From contig CM066037.1 of assembly GCA_033557465.1 (NCBI GenBank), forward strand, positions 520,730,686-520,794,685: a stretch of DNA of 64,000 nt. Reading direction: 5' to 3'. This stretch comes from Ichthyophis bannanicus (taxonomy: Eukaryota > Chordata > Amphibia > Gymnophiona > Ichthyophiidae). The position numbers and the translations under genes are program-made. The first letter of the stretch is position 1, and each line of letters starts with the position of its first letter. The notes beneath the pieces were generated by a model. That model searched no databases. It was not told the DNA's origin and saw only the letters and a program-made list of their open reading frames with translations. Below, one piece after another: positions 10,166 through 21,634 of this stretch.

Positions 10166-12291
10166 TCAATCCTCACTATAGTCCACATCAGTCTCTGCAT
10201 AGTATTGGGTCATCACTGAAGGCTGGTTAGGGGCAGACACAGGGTACGAGACAGATGGATATCTAGCAGCATCCTGTCGCATCCCAGATTGGGGAAAATT
10301 ACCCCTTGGCTTAGTACAATCTCTAATCAGGTGGCCCACTTGCCCACAACCATAACAGGCACGATCCCCTTGCTGTCCTCCCATATTGCCATGCCCTCTT
10401 CCTCTAAAGGGTACCATACCTCTTCCACCTCTTGCTCTCCCACGTCCCCGAAAGCGGGTTCATAACTTGCTACTTGTAAATTTAAAAGTTTTTGACGTTG
10501 ACGATCAAGTTTACCTTTGTCAGCTTCCTTCTGCTTCTGGATTCGCTTTTCTGCATGTAAGGCAGCTTCCAGGATCTCTTGTGCAGACTTAATAGACCAT
10601 CCAAGCAAAGCATTTTCAAGAATATCTTTTATTTCTGGTTGCAGTCCATTCACAAAAATAGAAGCAAAACCCTCCATCTCAGCATTCTGAGGAGAAAAAT
10701 CTCTGAACGCTAGGCATCAGCGAGTGTGATACTGGGCCACAGTTTCACCCCCACACTGCTTTAAATCCAAGAGTTTGGACAGATCCCTGACTGGGGTACA
10801 TTTTTTTTCAATTGCCTTTAACAAATTATCCCTATGACCCCTAAACGCATCCATTTGAACAGCATCAGTAGCATTAATCACTGGATCAGCACAGGGCCAC
10901 ACCCATGCTTGATTATCTAGCAGTTGAGGGTGGGTGACTGCCCTTAACTCTATAGGATTCAGAAAAACTGCTTTTAATAAATTTTGTAAATCTACCCATG
11001 AAGGGTCATAAGTAGTTATTAGTTGTCGCCAATAATCTACGAACTGACCAGGCTTTTCCCTTGAATCAGGGCATGATCGAGCTAAGCTAAAAATTTCGGC
11101 TGGGGACCAATTTGTTACCAAGGTAACCAAACCTCCATCTCCTCTCGGAAAAGCCCGGAACGGAGCCAACAAATCACCTTTACTTTGTTCCGTATTTTGT
11201 TTGTCTAAAGCTAATGATTCACCCAATTCCAAAGTTAAACACTGTAAACTTTGACAATTAAAATTCAATGGAGCCTTGGTCCAATATTCAATTCCTTTGG
11301 CAACAGCTGACATTGCCTCGATTACAATTTCCTTACTTTTACTGTGAGGCAACAATCTTACAGTATGCTGTTTTACCTGCAAATCTAATGCCTCAAACAC
11401 AGTTGTAATTAGTTCAATTAATGTACGAGCTTTATTCACAAGATAAGCATGATACTGTGTTAACTTCTCCACAGTATTTAAGCCCTTAAGGTGACTTGCT
11501 TCAATGCCAATTAATTGTTCAAGCTTTATAATATCTTTAGTCAATTGCTGAGTTCTAGTGGTCCGTGGCATATAGGTAGAATCTATAGGCGTAGAGGCAC
11601 AGAATTCACCACCCCCAACTGCACCCCTTAAAGAAACATAAGGGGATACATCTACACTGGACATGTCAGTTTTAACAGGGGTAAAGATACCAGACTTGCT
11701 ATCCAGCAAGATCGAGGGCGCCTCCCGATCCTGACTGGCAGCTACAGCCGGCACAGCAGTCCTAGGCAGGGAAATAGCCAGTGCAGTGACCTCTTCTTCA
11801 TAAGCTGGAGGCGCAGACGCTAAAGTGCAAGGTTCACAGTTATGTACTTTTTCAATTCTACCACTTTCAGTTTCTCTTTGTTTAGTTAATACACATATTT
11901 GCTCTTCCATGCGATACACCTGGTCTCTGACCTGCCGAATTGTAGAATCATTAGTGTGTTTACTTTTCTCTGCAGCTCTGGAGCACCAAAAGTTATAGGT
12001 AATCCATTCATGACTATTGGCAGGAATATTCTCATTTAATGCTAACACAGATTGTAAATACTTCAATTTGGACTCATGAAACGTTCCTCCCAGGGGGAAC
12101 TGTAATTTAGGATTGCCAGCAGTTACTGAATGCCACTTAGATACATAATCTAACGAGGAATCCCCAAATTGTTTCTTCATATCATAATTGGGACTCCCTT
12201 TCTTTAAAGCTATCACCCGAGCTTTCTCATCCCAATTCTCTAACTGAGATCTCTGCTTCTTTTCAGCTGTTTTAGCTGTATTATTTCCCAT
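10166..12291 (-). pseudogene. gag: ERV gag
   Basis: Starts at 12291 with MGNN (N-myristoylation-type Gly2). A PPAY late-domain motif lies at about 11800-11811, then a capsid-like region. A TGA at 10717-10719 interrupts the frame; the same frame continues to about 10420, where a frameshift moves the reading to the frame of the nucleocapsid. One CCHC zinc knuckle (CYGCGQVGHLIRDC) lies at about 10316-10357. The final stop is TGA at 10166-10168, followed by CTAGG, a context known to favour readthrough. Confidence 0.88.
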
Positions 12292-12380
12292 GGTAATTAC
12301 ACTTCACACAGATATCTGTCAATACTAATATACTCACTCACAGTTTGTGTATTTAAGTGTCCTGTTGAAAAGTAAAGGAA

Positions 12381-12397
12381 TTCGAGTCACGGCACAA
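12381..12397 (-). promoter_or_regulatory. ERV primer-binding site, tRNA-His type
   Basis: Three or four bases inside the 5' LTR edge the minus strand reads TTGTGCCGTGACTCG, which matches the complement of the vertebrate tRNA-His 3' end including CCA with one mismatch. The tRNA comparison is from memory of the tRNA sequence. Confidence 0.7.
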
Positions 12398-12400
12398 ATC

Positions 12401-13326
12401 TGTTGACTCTTACCCTGCTGGGGTCTGGAATCCCATACACAATACCTGGGTCCTTTGTATCCCTTATACCACTCAACAGGAAGAAAAGACACGACACAAT
12501 TAATTCATTAATCAATCTCTATTGAGGCTCTATAGGGAAGAGACACATGGAGTCTAATTTGACATATCCATCTAGCCTCTTCAAAAATGGCCTGATAGGG
12601 CTCTGACTTTTATTGGGAGATATCAGCTGATTCAGTTAATCTTTAATTACATCTGGTACTTTCCAAATTCCACGTGTACATTATTTTTGTTAACATAGAC
12701 AACATTATTAATAAAAAGCAGAAGTTATGTCTCATGACTATATTTACTAAATTCAGTAGGTGTCGCTGTTATTTTACTGTATTAGTAAAAGCTAATTAGT
12801 TATTGTATTTGCTGACTTCTATTAAGCTACATCCGTTATATTTACTAAGTGAATTAAAGCAAATTTCACAAGATCAGGGCAACCTGACCCAGTAACTGTT
12901 TTAACCTATCCGCTTGCAGGATGAGCACCCTCACCCTCTGTTCTATTTAATTAAGGAACTACAATCTGACCTAATATCTATTGTTACACAAACTCTATTT
13001 GCTAATGCCACAAGTTCCAGTTGCTAAATTCACTAAAAGCAGAAATGTCTTTTAAAGAGAAAGTTTTAAATGTAATTCAGACCTGTCTTTTCCTAGGTCT
13101 ATAATCCTGTCTCATGTATAGTTTCATGTATAGCTGTTTTTGGTTCTATTCCAATAGATATTATTGATCCTGATCGGCTGTCTGTCTCTGAATCTGACAG
13201 CTCTAAGTCTGCATATCCTGGATAGGTCATAGGTGTATAAGTTTGTTCATCTGCAGCTGTTTCTTCTACCTCACTGATTATATCCAATTTACATTTGGGG
13301 CCTAGTAGAGTTATTCCTCGTCTACA
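12401..13326 (-). repeat. ERV 5' LTR
   Basis: A 926-bp LTR partner of 3790-4722. The AATAAA signal on the minus strand is at 12609-12614. The gag start lies about 110 bp downstream, past the primer-binding site. The outer edge is followed by CTCTC, the second copy of the target duplication. Confidence 0.93.
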
Positions 13327-13945
13327 CTCTCGGTCGGAAGTGCTTCCAGGGCTCTATGCTGGCTTGCCGTGTCCATACTTACCAGCTGTACATGGGCATG
13401 TACCTCCGAGATCTGGCAAAGGAGATTGCCGGGTTTTCTGCTGGCCTCTCTGAGGAACCTTTGCAGAGGTTCAAGGCTTTGTCATCGGGGATTCGGGAGT
13501 GCTCGAAGTTTATATCTCAAGCAGCCTATGATGGCTTCGAGGCTTCGGCCCGAGTAGCAGCGGCCAGCATTGGTGCACGCCGTCAGGCCTGGCTACAGCC
13601 ATCGGACCTTGAGCCATGGGTGCAGGACAAGTTGGTTGATGTCCCTTGCTGGGGTGAGAACCTCTTGGGCAAACCCATGGCTGAAAAGGCTGCAGAAATC
13701 GAGACTGAGACTCTCACCAGGACAAGGCTGTCCAGGAAGACTTCTGCCCCTTCTCAGAAGAAGAAGGGCTCAGGAGAAAAAGCCCTTTTACCCGATGAAG
13801 GCTACTGCCTACAAATCCTATCCTGAATTTCAGGCCTCTACAGCTCCCCATAAGGGTCAGCAGGCCAAGGGGCAGGGACATGGGCCCCGTAGGCAGAAAA
13901 CCCCCAAGCCGTCAGCTCCTGCTCCTGCACAGCTGGGAGCGTGGT
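13327..13945 (+). pseudogene. DIRS A1 gag-like ORF, 3' part
   Basis: Continues the gag domain interrupted at 3789. The frame at 13356-13826 encodes the conserved YQLYMGMYLRDLAKE block, the SSGIRECSKF block, the LEPWVQDKLVDVPC block and the basic tail (KTSAPSQKKKGSG). A frameshift near 13790 moves the end into the frame that stops after QLGAWF. It overlaps the start of the RT ORF, as in the other copies. Confidence 0.8.
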
Positions 13946-16154
13946 TTTGACTCCCACTGTATAGCCTCTCCTCCTCAGCTTTCTCCTCTCAGCACAGGAG
14001 GCTGACTGACACTGTACGCCCACAGGTGGTCAGCCATAACGTGATACCTGGGTATTGAGCATAGTCCAAAAGGGCTATTTGCTCCACTTCAACCAGTTAC
14101 CCCCCCTCCTATTTTCCAGGGGAGCCTCCAAGACTCCCTCTTCACAGAAACCTCCTCCTTCAGAAGTTGGCAAGTCTTCTAAGGGAGCAGGCGGTGGAAC
14201 TGGTGCCTCACCACCTGAGAGGCCAAGGCTTCTATTCACGGTACTTTCTGGTACAAAAAAGGACAGGAGGCCTCAGGCCCACCCTAGACTTGCGAAATCT
14301 CAAGTTCCTGGAGAGGGAAAAGTTCAAGATGCTTACCCTTGGAATACTGCTGCCCTACCTCCAGTAGGGAGATTGGCTATGCTCCTTAGACCTGAAGGAT
14401 GCTTATACTCGCATCCTCATTCATCCAGACCACAGACAATATCTCCGATTTGTAGAGGGAGGAAATCATTTTCAGTACAGAGTACTTCCATGTGGCCTAA
14501 CCTCCGCACCCAGGGTTTTCACCAAATGCCTGGCGGTTGTGTCGGCCTATCTCAGAAACCAGGGCATCTTTGTCTTTCCATACTTGGACGACTGGCTCAT
14601 CAGGGGGTCAGTCTCCACAGGAGGCCAGACAAGCCACTCTTCGCACTGTCTCTCTTCTCCAACACCTGGGCTTAGTCATAAACTTCGCAAAGTCCACTTT
14701 GCTCCCCTCACAGGACGTAGAGTTCATAGGGACAAGGTTGGATACTCTACAAGCAATGACTTATTTGCCCGGGAACAGGGCTCACAGACTGATGGCCCTG
14801 GCACAGCAGTTTCGCAGTAGATCTCTGGTCTCTGCCAGACATTTCCTGAGGCTTTTGGGCCACATGGCATCCACAGTCCATGTAACTCCAAATGCTCGTC
14901 TGCATATGCGGCCTGCTCAATGGTGCCTCAGAGCTCAGTGGATACAGGCCACAGGAGACCTAAGGGACAGAGTAAGAGTATCCAAACTACTAGCGGCCTC
15001 CCTGCAGTGGTGGCTGCATCTCCTGAACCTGACCAAAGGGGTGCTTTTCCAGGCACCACCACCACACACAGGTGCTGACCACCGATGCTTCTCTTCAAGG
15101 TTGGGGTGCACATTGCCAGGGGGCATGCACTCAGGGCCTCTGGTCCCTTTGGGGGGCCACACAGCAGATCAATCTATTGGAGTTGCGAGCTATTCGATTA
15201 GCTCTGAAAACTTTCTCTCATGTCCTCTCTCACCAGTCTGTCTTGATTCAGACAACCAAGTAGCAATGTTCTATATGAACAAACAAGGAGGCACAGGGTC
15301 CAGGCTTCTGTGTCAGGAAGCACAGGTCCTGTGCACCTTTGCAGTCAAGTGGAGGGGAGTGGAGGAGTGGCCTAGTGGTTGGGGCAAGGTACTTCAGGCT
15401 GGAAGGTCGGGGGTTCAAATCCCACTAGAGGACAGCAACCTTGGGCCGGAAGGACTGAGGTTTCTAGTCCCACAGGTGCTCCTTGTGGTCTTGGGCAAGC
15501 CACTTAACCCTCCATAGCCCATGTTCCCTGTAAAATAGTTACCTCCTAGTTATAATGCCCTGTTCAATGTAATTTCAGTTTGTTCAATGTAAACCGCACT
15601 GATGCAGAATAGCGCGGTATATAAGAGAATGTAAATAAATAAAGCACGGCATGTTTCTCAAGGCAGTTTATCTACCTGGCCAAGAAAATTACCTGGCAGA
15701 CAGGTTGAGCAGGATTCTACAGCCTCACGAATGGCATTTGAATCCCCTAGTGGTCCAGCAGGTCTTCCTAAAATGGGGTCTTCCAACCATCGATCTCTTT
15801 GCCAGTCCACTGAACCGTCAGCTGCCCAGGTTCTGTTCCAGACAACTGCATCCTCTGCGGATAGCAGCAGATGCCTTCCTAATCTCTTGGTCTACGGGCC
15901 TGCTGTACACGTTTCCTCCAACGCCTCTAGTGGCCCGAACCCTATTCAAGGTTCTTCGGGACAGGGCCTCGCTGATCTTGTTAGCCCCCAGATGGCCGAG
16001 GCAACCGTGGTTTCCACTCCTTCTGCAATTGGTGATGGACACTCCACTCCCTCTAGGGGTGCAACCCGATCTCCTGTCTCAGGATCAGGGATCTCTCCTG
16101 CACCCCAACCTCCAGTCCCTCCATTTGATGGCCTGGCTGCTGAAAGGGTAGTTC
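13880..16154 (+). pseudogene. DIRS A1 RT-RNase H-methyltransferase ORF
   Basis: Pieces in several frames. RT fingers (HGFYSRYF-like, TGGLRPTLDLRNL) are at 14167-14367 and the catalytic YLDDW box at 14539-14600. RNase H (VLTTDASLQGWGAHC, LLELRAIRLAL) is at 15072-15263. The DAM-like methyltransferase domain is at 15651-16151 (TIDLFASPLNRQLP, YTFPPTPLVARTLF, LAPRWPRQPWFP). A SINE at 15354-15648 splits RNase H from the methyltransferase. This is the DIRS polyprotein order; multiple frameshifts make it dead. Confidence 0.82.
15354..15648 (+). mobile_element. tRNA-derived SINE inserted in DIRS A1
   Basis: The head GGAGTGGCCTAGTGGTTGGG is a pol III A box and GGGGTTCAAATCCCAC a B box. The body has CTTGGGCAAGCCACTTAACC, resembling the L2/MIR-type conserved segment. 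The tail has ATGTAAACCGC, then GCGGTATATAAGAG and an AAATAAATAAA end. The same family occurs on the minus strand at 24980-25256 and 25541-25822. The insertion splits the RNase H region, and I saw no clear target duplication. Confidence 0.85.
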
Positions 16155-17174
16155 TAGCCCCCTTACTTCTACCTAGGGACGTGGAGGAGGTGGTTTTGGG
16201 CTCTAGGAGACAATCCACCCAGAAATCTTATGCCCTCAAGTGGCGTAGGTTCTCCACCTGGTGTGCTCAGCACCAAGAGGATCCGTTTTCGTGCCTGGTA
16301 CCAGTGGTGCTGCTGTATCTGCTTCACCTGTCGAACCTAGGCCTTAAATCCAACTCTGTTCAGGTCCACCTCAGTGCTCTGTCAGCGCACCACTCGCCGG
16401 TGGAGGACCAGTCTGTCGGTCCACCCCTTAGTGGCCTGCTTCCTCAGAGGCCTGCTTTTGCTCAAGCCTTCGATTCGTCCACCAGCCCCTGAGTGGGATT
16501 TGAATGTGGTCTTGCAACAACTTACTCGCCCACCGTTTGAGCCGATGGCTACCTGTCATTTATGCTTCCTTTCCTGGAAGGCGTTGTTCTTGGTGGCTCT
16601 TACCTCGGCCAGGCGTGTGAGTGAACTACAGGCTCTGGTTTCTGATAGACGGTTCTATAGGAACAGGGTGGTCTTACGGACTCATCCTAAGTTCCTTCCA
16701 AAGGTTGTCTCCTCCTTCCACCTCAATCAGGAGGTGGTTCTTCGGATGTTCTTTCCCAGGCCGCATGCCAGCCGAGCTGAAATGGTCTTGCATACCCTGG
16801 ACTGTAGGAGGGCATTGTCTTTCTACATTGACCGTACGCAGGGCATCGAAGGGCTGTTCAGCTCTTTGTTTCTTTTGACTCTAATAAGCTGGGGTCACGT
16901 GTCTCCAAGCGTACCTTGTCCATTTGGGTAGCAGACTGTATCGCCTGGGCATTCAGGGCAGCCGGCCTCTCCCTGCAGGGTCGAGTCACGGCCCACCGTG
17001 TCAGGGCGTAGGCTGCGTCAGGCTCATCTCCGCTCTGTTCCGTTGGCAGACATCTGCTGGGCCGCTACTTGGTCTTCAAGCCAGACTTTTGCGGCCAGTT
17101 ACTGCCTCGAGAGGGAGTCCCGCAGGGACAGTGCTTTCGTTCAGGCGATACTCTGTAATCTCTTTGAGGTTTAG
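16120..17174 (+). pseudogene. DIRS A1 tyrosine recombinase
   Basis: The N-terminal core-binding part (EEVVLGSRRQSTQKSYALKW, then SVQVHLSALSAHHS) lies in a frame open from 15731 to 16492, overlapping the methyltransferase ORF. The catalytic part continues in another frame (16374-16931): SARRVSELQ carries the first catalytic Arg. The C-terminal WSSSQTFAASY-like segment appears about 17070-17110 in a third frame, and the stop is TAG at 17172-17174. The expected product would integrate the element through a circular intermediate. Frameshifts break it. Confidence 0.8.
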
Positions 17175-17308
17175 GCAACTCCTATCCTCCGGCCCTTGTG
17201 TTGGGCTACCTTTTGGGGCGTTCTCAGAGAAGATTCTTATCATGCATGCTGAGGCTCTAGAGGGAGCTTATTTTTCAGCTTTGGGTTCTCAGTAGCCTAG
17301 AGCTGGGG

Positions 17309-17378
17309 AGTCCCATATGTGAGGACTGACTTCCTGCTTGGTCCTGGAGAAAGCGTAGTTACTCACCTGTAACAGTTG
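17309..17378 (+). repeat. ICR of DIRS A1, left half
   Basis: TCCCATATGTGAGGACTGAC, CTTCCTGCTTGGTCCTGGAG, then AAAGCGTAGTTACTCACCTG. This is the complement of the left terminus joined to the complement of the right extension, the internal complementary region of DIRS. It is cut at 17379 by copy A2; the other half is at 23147-23185. Confidence 0.8.
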
Positions 17379-17773
17379 TTCTCCAGGACCAAGCAGGAAG
17401 TCAGTCCTCACATATGGGTGTCATCGGCGCCGATGAAGCCCCAGCGGAGCATTTCCCCAGCTTTCTATGAAAGCCTTTGGGAATGCAGGCACGCATGCGC
17501 GGTTCCCTTCCCGCCTAAAGGTGCCATCTTACCTCAGTCTCTTTTTTTTCCGAGAAGCCCACCGGACATGTCCTGTCATCCCGGATAAAAGTTGATTTTT
17601 TTTTTCAGCAATTCTTGCTGTTTTTTCTCCCGGTTCGACGCCGGTTCCCCTCCCGCCGGGTTCGGTACACCGGTATCGAGCCCGATTCTTCTTTTTCGGT
17701 TTTTGCCCTTCATGGCTGGCGTTCGCGCCCTTTTTTTCCCTGGAAGGCCGGTCCTTTGACCTCGTGGGGACTC

Positions 17774-17803
17774 TTTTTTTTTTTTTTTTTTTTTTCCCCC
17801 CCC
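17774..17803 (+). repeat. T22-C8 tract before gag start
   Basis: Twenty-two T then eight C residues immediately precede the gag ATG of A2. Other A copies have a shorter T-rich/C-rich tract at the same place, so this is an expanded version. Confidence 0.9.
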
Positions 17804-17804
17804 G

Positions 17805-19752
17805 ATGGCTTCCAGCGGTTTCAAGAAGTGTGATCAGTGTAAGGAGTTAACGTCTCTCACCGACACACACAACTGGTGCCTCGGTCCAAAAACAGAGAGT
17901 CTAACTTATTTTAGTGCTATGAATATACCCGACAGTCCTGATCACGACCCTAAGTCGTGTGGACCATGTGGGAAGATGTCTTCCAAGGCACTCCGAAGTC
18001 GCCAGCAGCAGAAAGAAAGGCTGTTCTCGGACTCAGCCTCCGGCCAGGCCCGGACCTCGTCTGAGGCCTCGACATCTCGGGATTCGGATCCCGAGCGCCG
18101 TCGAAGCTCCTCAGACAGGGGGTCCCCCGACCGGGAACGCAAGAGGAAGAAGCGGCTCGCGAGGGCGTCATCTGAGGAAGTCCCTGGCTTCTCAAGGGCC
18201 AGGTCTAAGACCCCCGACCGTCGCCCCAGGCCCATGGAACAAGAGAAGCCTGCCAAAGTTCCTCACGTGGAGCCGGAGTCTGCTGGATGCGTAAGCCCCG
18301 TAGTCCTTGAGGACTCTCCTCCCAGAGAGCCGACGTCAGGCCCGGCGCCGCCTGGGCCCGAGTCGGTGGCTGCTGCGTCTCCTGAGCTGAGTCTCAGGAT
18401 GACGGCCTTGGAGAGCAGACTGTCTGCCTTCATGGAGCAGCAGCAGGCACTGATGGCCAGCCTGTCTGGCGTATCTGCCCCGACCACCGGGACATCGACT
18501 TCGAAGTCGACCCCGGAGACCGAGCCGATACTCGAGTCCATCATGGCTCAAAGTCTACCTCGGTCGAGGTCTCCCTCGACCTCCCGTTCGGGACCGAGGG
18601 CGTCGGGGCGGGTGCTCCAGGGCCCCGCGAGGTCGGACCCTGACTCCAAGTCGGATGAGTCCGCCTGGGAGACGGAGGACGAGGAGTCTCCTGATAAATT
18701 CAAGACTCAGTGCGTCCCGTCGGACTCAATGCAGTCTGAGCCCCGTAGTAGATCCCCTCCGGAGGATACTCGGTTCTCGGAGTTCGTCTGGGATATGGCC
18801 ACTGCCTTGGCTATTCCGGAGGACCCTGAGGAAGAGCCTCGAGCTGAAGAGCTCGAGGTGCTGCAGTATGACTCTCTCCTCCGAAGGAGGCCTTTACTGT
18901 CCCGGTTCCTCCGATGCTGGAACGGCTCCTCTTCCGTATGTGGGAGGCCTCGGCGCCGGTTTTAAGCAAGCGAGTCGACTCTATCTATCGACTCAGCAAG
19001 AGCCCTGGCTTTCAAAAGGCACAGCTACCACACCATTCCATGGTTGTGGAATCGGCCATGCATCGTCTGAAGAGCCAGAAGATGCACTACGCGGTGCCCC
19101 CCCCAGCAGGGAGGCCCGAAACCTCAATGGCGTCGGTAGAAAGTGCTTCCAGGGCTCGATGCTTACTTGCCGTGTCCAGTCTTAACAGCTGTACATAGGC
19201 ATGTACTTGTGGGACCTGGCCAAGGAGTTGGCTGGGTTCTCTGCTGGACTCTCCAGGGAACCCTTGCAGAGATTCAAGTCCTTGTCCTCGGGGATTCGGG
19301 ACTGCTCGAAGTTCATGTCCCGCGCCGCCTACGATGGCTTCGAGGCTTTGGCCCGAGTTGCGGCAGCTGGCTTCGCGGCTCGACGGCAGGCATGGCTGCA
19401 GTCATCGGACCTCGAGCCATGGGTTCAGGACAAGTTGGTCGATGTCCCTTGCCGAGGTGAAAACCTTTTTGGCAAGCCCATGACTGAGAAGGCCGCCCAG
19501 CTCGAAACAGAGCACCTTACACGGACAAGGCTGTCTAGGAAGACCTCTGCCCCTTCTCATAAAAAGAAGGGCTCGGGTAAAAAGCCCTTTTACCTGAGGA
19601 AGGGCACTGCCTACAAACAGTACCCTCAATATCAGGCCGCCCAAGCTGCACCCCAGAGTCAGCAAGCCAAGGGGCAGGGTAATGTGCCCCGTAGGCAGAG
19701 GACCCCCAAGCCTCTGGCCCCTGCTCCCACTCAGCAGGGTTGGGGTTTTTGA
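17805..19752 (+). pseudogene. DIRS A2 gag-like ORF
   Basis: Start MASSGFKKCDQCKEL with the CxxC finger. A 51-bp in-frame insertion (17889-17939) separates the two Cys pairs. The frame is open to 18965 through the Ser/Arg/Glu-rich middle. A 2-nt insertion near 18870 then shifts it, and the conserved domain continues in other frames (18914-19198; 19201-19752, MYLWDLAKELAGFSAGLS through the basic KKKGSGKKPF tail). About 640 codons in total, like A3 and A5. Confidence 0.82.
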
Positions 19753-21634
19753 CTCCTTGAGCATAGCCTCTCCGTCCCTGCTCTCCCAATCCTGCACAGG
19801 AGGTCGCCTCGCCCTCTTTGCCCACCAGTGGACCCTCATCACCGGGGACAGTTGGGTGTTGGACATAGTCCACAGGGGCTATGCACTGCATTTTCACCAA
19901 CTGCCTCCTTACTTTCCATGGTAGCCTCCAAGGCCTCCCCTGCACACAGACCTTTTCCTTCAAGAGCTTCATGGTCTGTTGGTGGACAGGGCGGTGGAGC
20001 CTGTGCCTCCCCACTTGCAAGGTCACGGATTCTACTCCAGGTATTTCCTGGTGCCCAAAAGAACCGGTGGCCTTCGACCCATTCTGGACCTTAGGAACCT
20101 CAACAAGTTCCTAGAGAAAGAAAAGTTCAAGATGCTTACTCTTGGGACACTTCTGCCCTACCTCCAGCAGGGAGATTGGCTATGCTCCTTAGATCTAAAG
20201 GATGTGTACACTCACATCCTCATACATCCAGACCACAGAAAGTACCTCAGGTTCCTTGTGGGAGGAAACCATTATCAATACAGAGTTCTGCCTTTTGGCC
20301 TCACCTCCGCTCCCAGCGTCTTTACCAAATGCCTGGCAGTGGTGGCGGCCTACCTGAGAAATTAGGGAGTCTTTGTCTTCCTTATCTGGACGACTGGCTC
20401 ATCATGGGTCAGACATGCCAGTAGACCAGACAAACCACCCTCAGAACTATTGCTCTTCTTCAAAGCCTGGGGTTTGTCATAAATTTCGCAAAGTCCACTT
20501 TGCTCCCCTCCCAGAACTTGGAGTTCATAGGAGCCAGGCTCGACTCTACTGGCAAAGGCTTTCTTGCCAGAGGACAGAGCACAAAGTTTGATAGCCTTGG
20601 CAAACCAGTTTCTCAACAGGTCACTAGTCTCCGCCAGACTCTGCCTGAGGCTTCTGGGCCACATGGCCTTGACAGTACATGTGACCCCCAATGCCAGGCT
20701 CCATATGAGGCCTGCACAGTGGTGCCTTCGGACTCAGTGGTCACAGGCCACGGGCAGCCTCAGGGACAGGATAAGGGTGTCCAGACAATTTCTGAACTCC
20801 CTCAGCTGGTGGCTACACCCACCCAATCTACTGAAGGGGGTGCCTTTTCAGATTCCTGGGCACACGGTGGTGCTGACCACCGACGCCTCCCTGCAGGGCT
20901 GGGGAGCTCATTGTCTAGGCAAGTGCACCCAGGGCCTGTGGTCTCCTTGGGAGGCTGCTCAGCAGATCAATCTCTTAGAGCTCAGAGCTATTTGCTTAGC
21001 ACTCAAAGCTTTCTCTCCTGCCCTGGCTCATCAATCTATCCTGGTTCAGACAGACAACCAGGTAGCCATGTTCTATGTGAACAAACAGGGTGGGACTGGG
21101 TCCAGAATCCTTTGTCGGGAGGCTCAGGACCTTTGTTCATTTGCCCTCCAGCACAACATGCTCCTCAAGGCTGTGTACCTTCCAGGCCAGGACAACTACC
21201 TGGCCGACAGGTTAAGCAGGATTCTGCAGCCCCACGAGTGACAGCTACATCCTTCAGTAGTTCAGAAGATCTTCCTAAAATGGGGTCTCCCTTTGATAGA
21301 TCTCTTTGCCAGTCCAATGAACAAGCAACTGCCAAAGTTCTGCTCCAGATGCTTTTCTGATTCCATGGTCTCGGGGCCTCCTGTATGCGTTTCCTCCCAC
21401 GCCCTTGGTGGCCCGAACTCTCTTCAAAATTCTTCAGGACAAGGCCTCGGTCCTGCTGGTGGCTCCCAGGTGGCCGAGACAGCCTTGGTTTCCACTTCTG
21501 CTTCGACTGGCGGTGGATCCCCCACTGCCTCTGGGGTTGCAACCTGACCTTCTCTCCCAGGCACAGGGTTCCCTTCTGCACCCCAATCTCAAAGCTCTCA
21601 ATTTGATGTCCTGGAGGCTGCAAGGGTAGTTTTG
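19682..21634 (+). pseudogene. DIRS A2 RT-RNase H-methyltransferase ORF
   Basis: The RT palm is at 19979-20365 (GFYSRYFLVPKRTGG, CSLDLKDVYTHILIH, LPFGLTSAPSVFTKC). A TAG at 20363 then precedes the YLDDW-like box, which is in another frame near 20390. RNase H is at 20564-21241 (VLTTDASLQGWGAHC, VQTDNQVAMFYVNK, LADRLSRILQPHE), followed by a nonsense codon. The methyltransferase remnant (LVAPRWPRQPWFPLLL) is at 21405-21629. Inactive. Confidence 0.8.

Larger units (their letters stand above)
3790..13326 (-). mobile_element. Endogenous retrovirus, class I (gamma-like), minus orientation
   Basis: Two near-identical LTRs (3790-4722 and 12401-13326; TG...CA ends) flank gag, pro, pol and env, read right to left. 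A 5-bp target duplication CTCTC lies at 3785-3789 and 13327-13331. A primer-binding site resembling the tRNA-His 3' end follows the 5' LTR, and a short purine tract precedes the 3' LTR. Gag carries a PPAY late motif and one CCHC knuckle. Pro-pol follows gag in the same frame after a single UGA. Env has a CX6CC transmembrane motif. Stops in gag, RT and env, plus frameshifts near 10420-10445, 7574 and 5408, make it defective. Confidence 0.93.

Noticed and set aside
3790..13326. Potentially intact retrovirus
   Set aside because: Stops at 10717-10719, 9284-9286 and 4962-4964 plus frameshifts near 10420-10445, 7574 and 5408 exclude it.
15354..15430. tRNA gene
   Set aside because: A and B boxes are present, but the sequence continues into a SINE body and tail, and a cloverleaf with a proper acceptor stem does not form. 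It is a SINE head.
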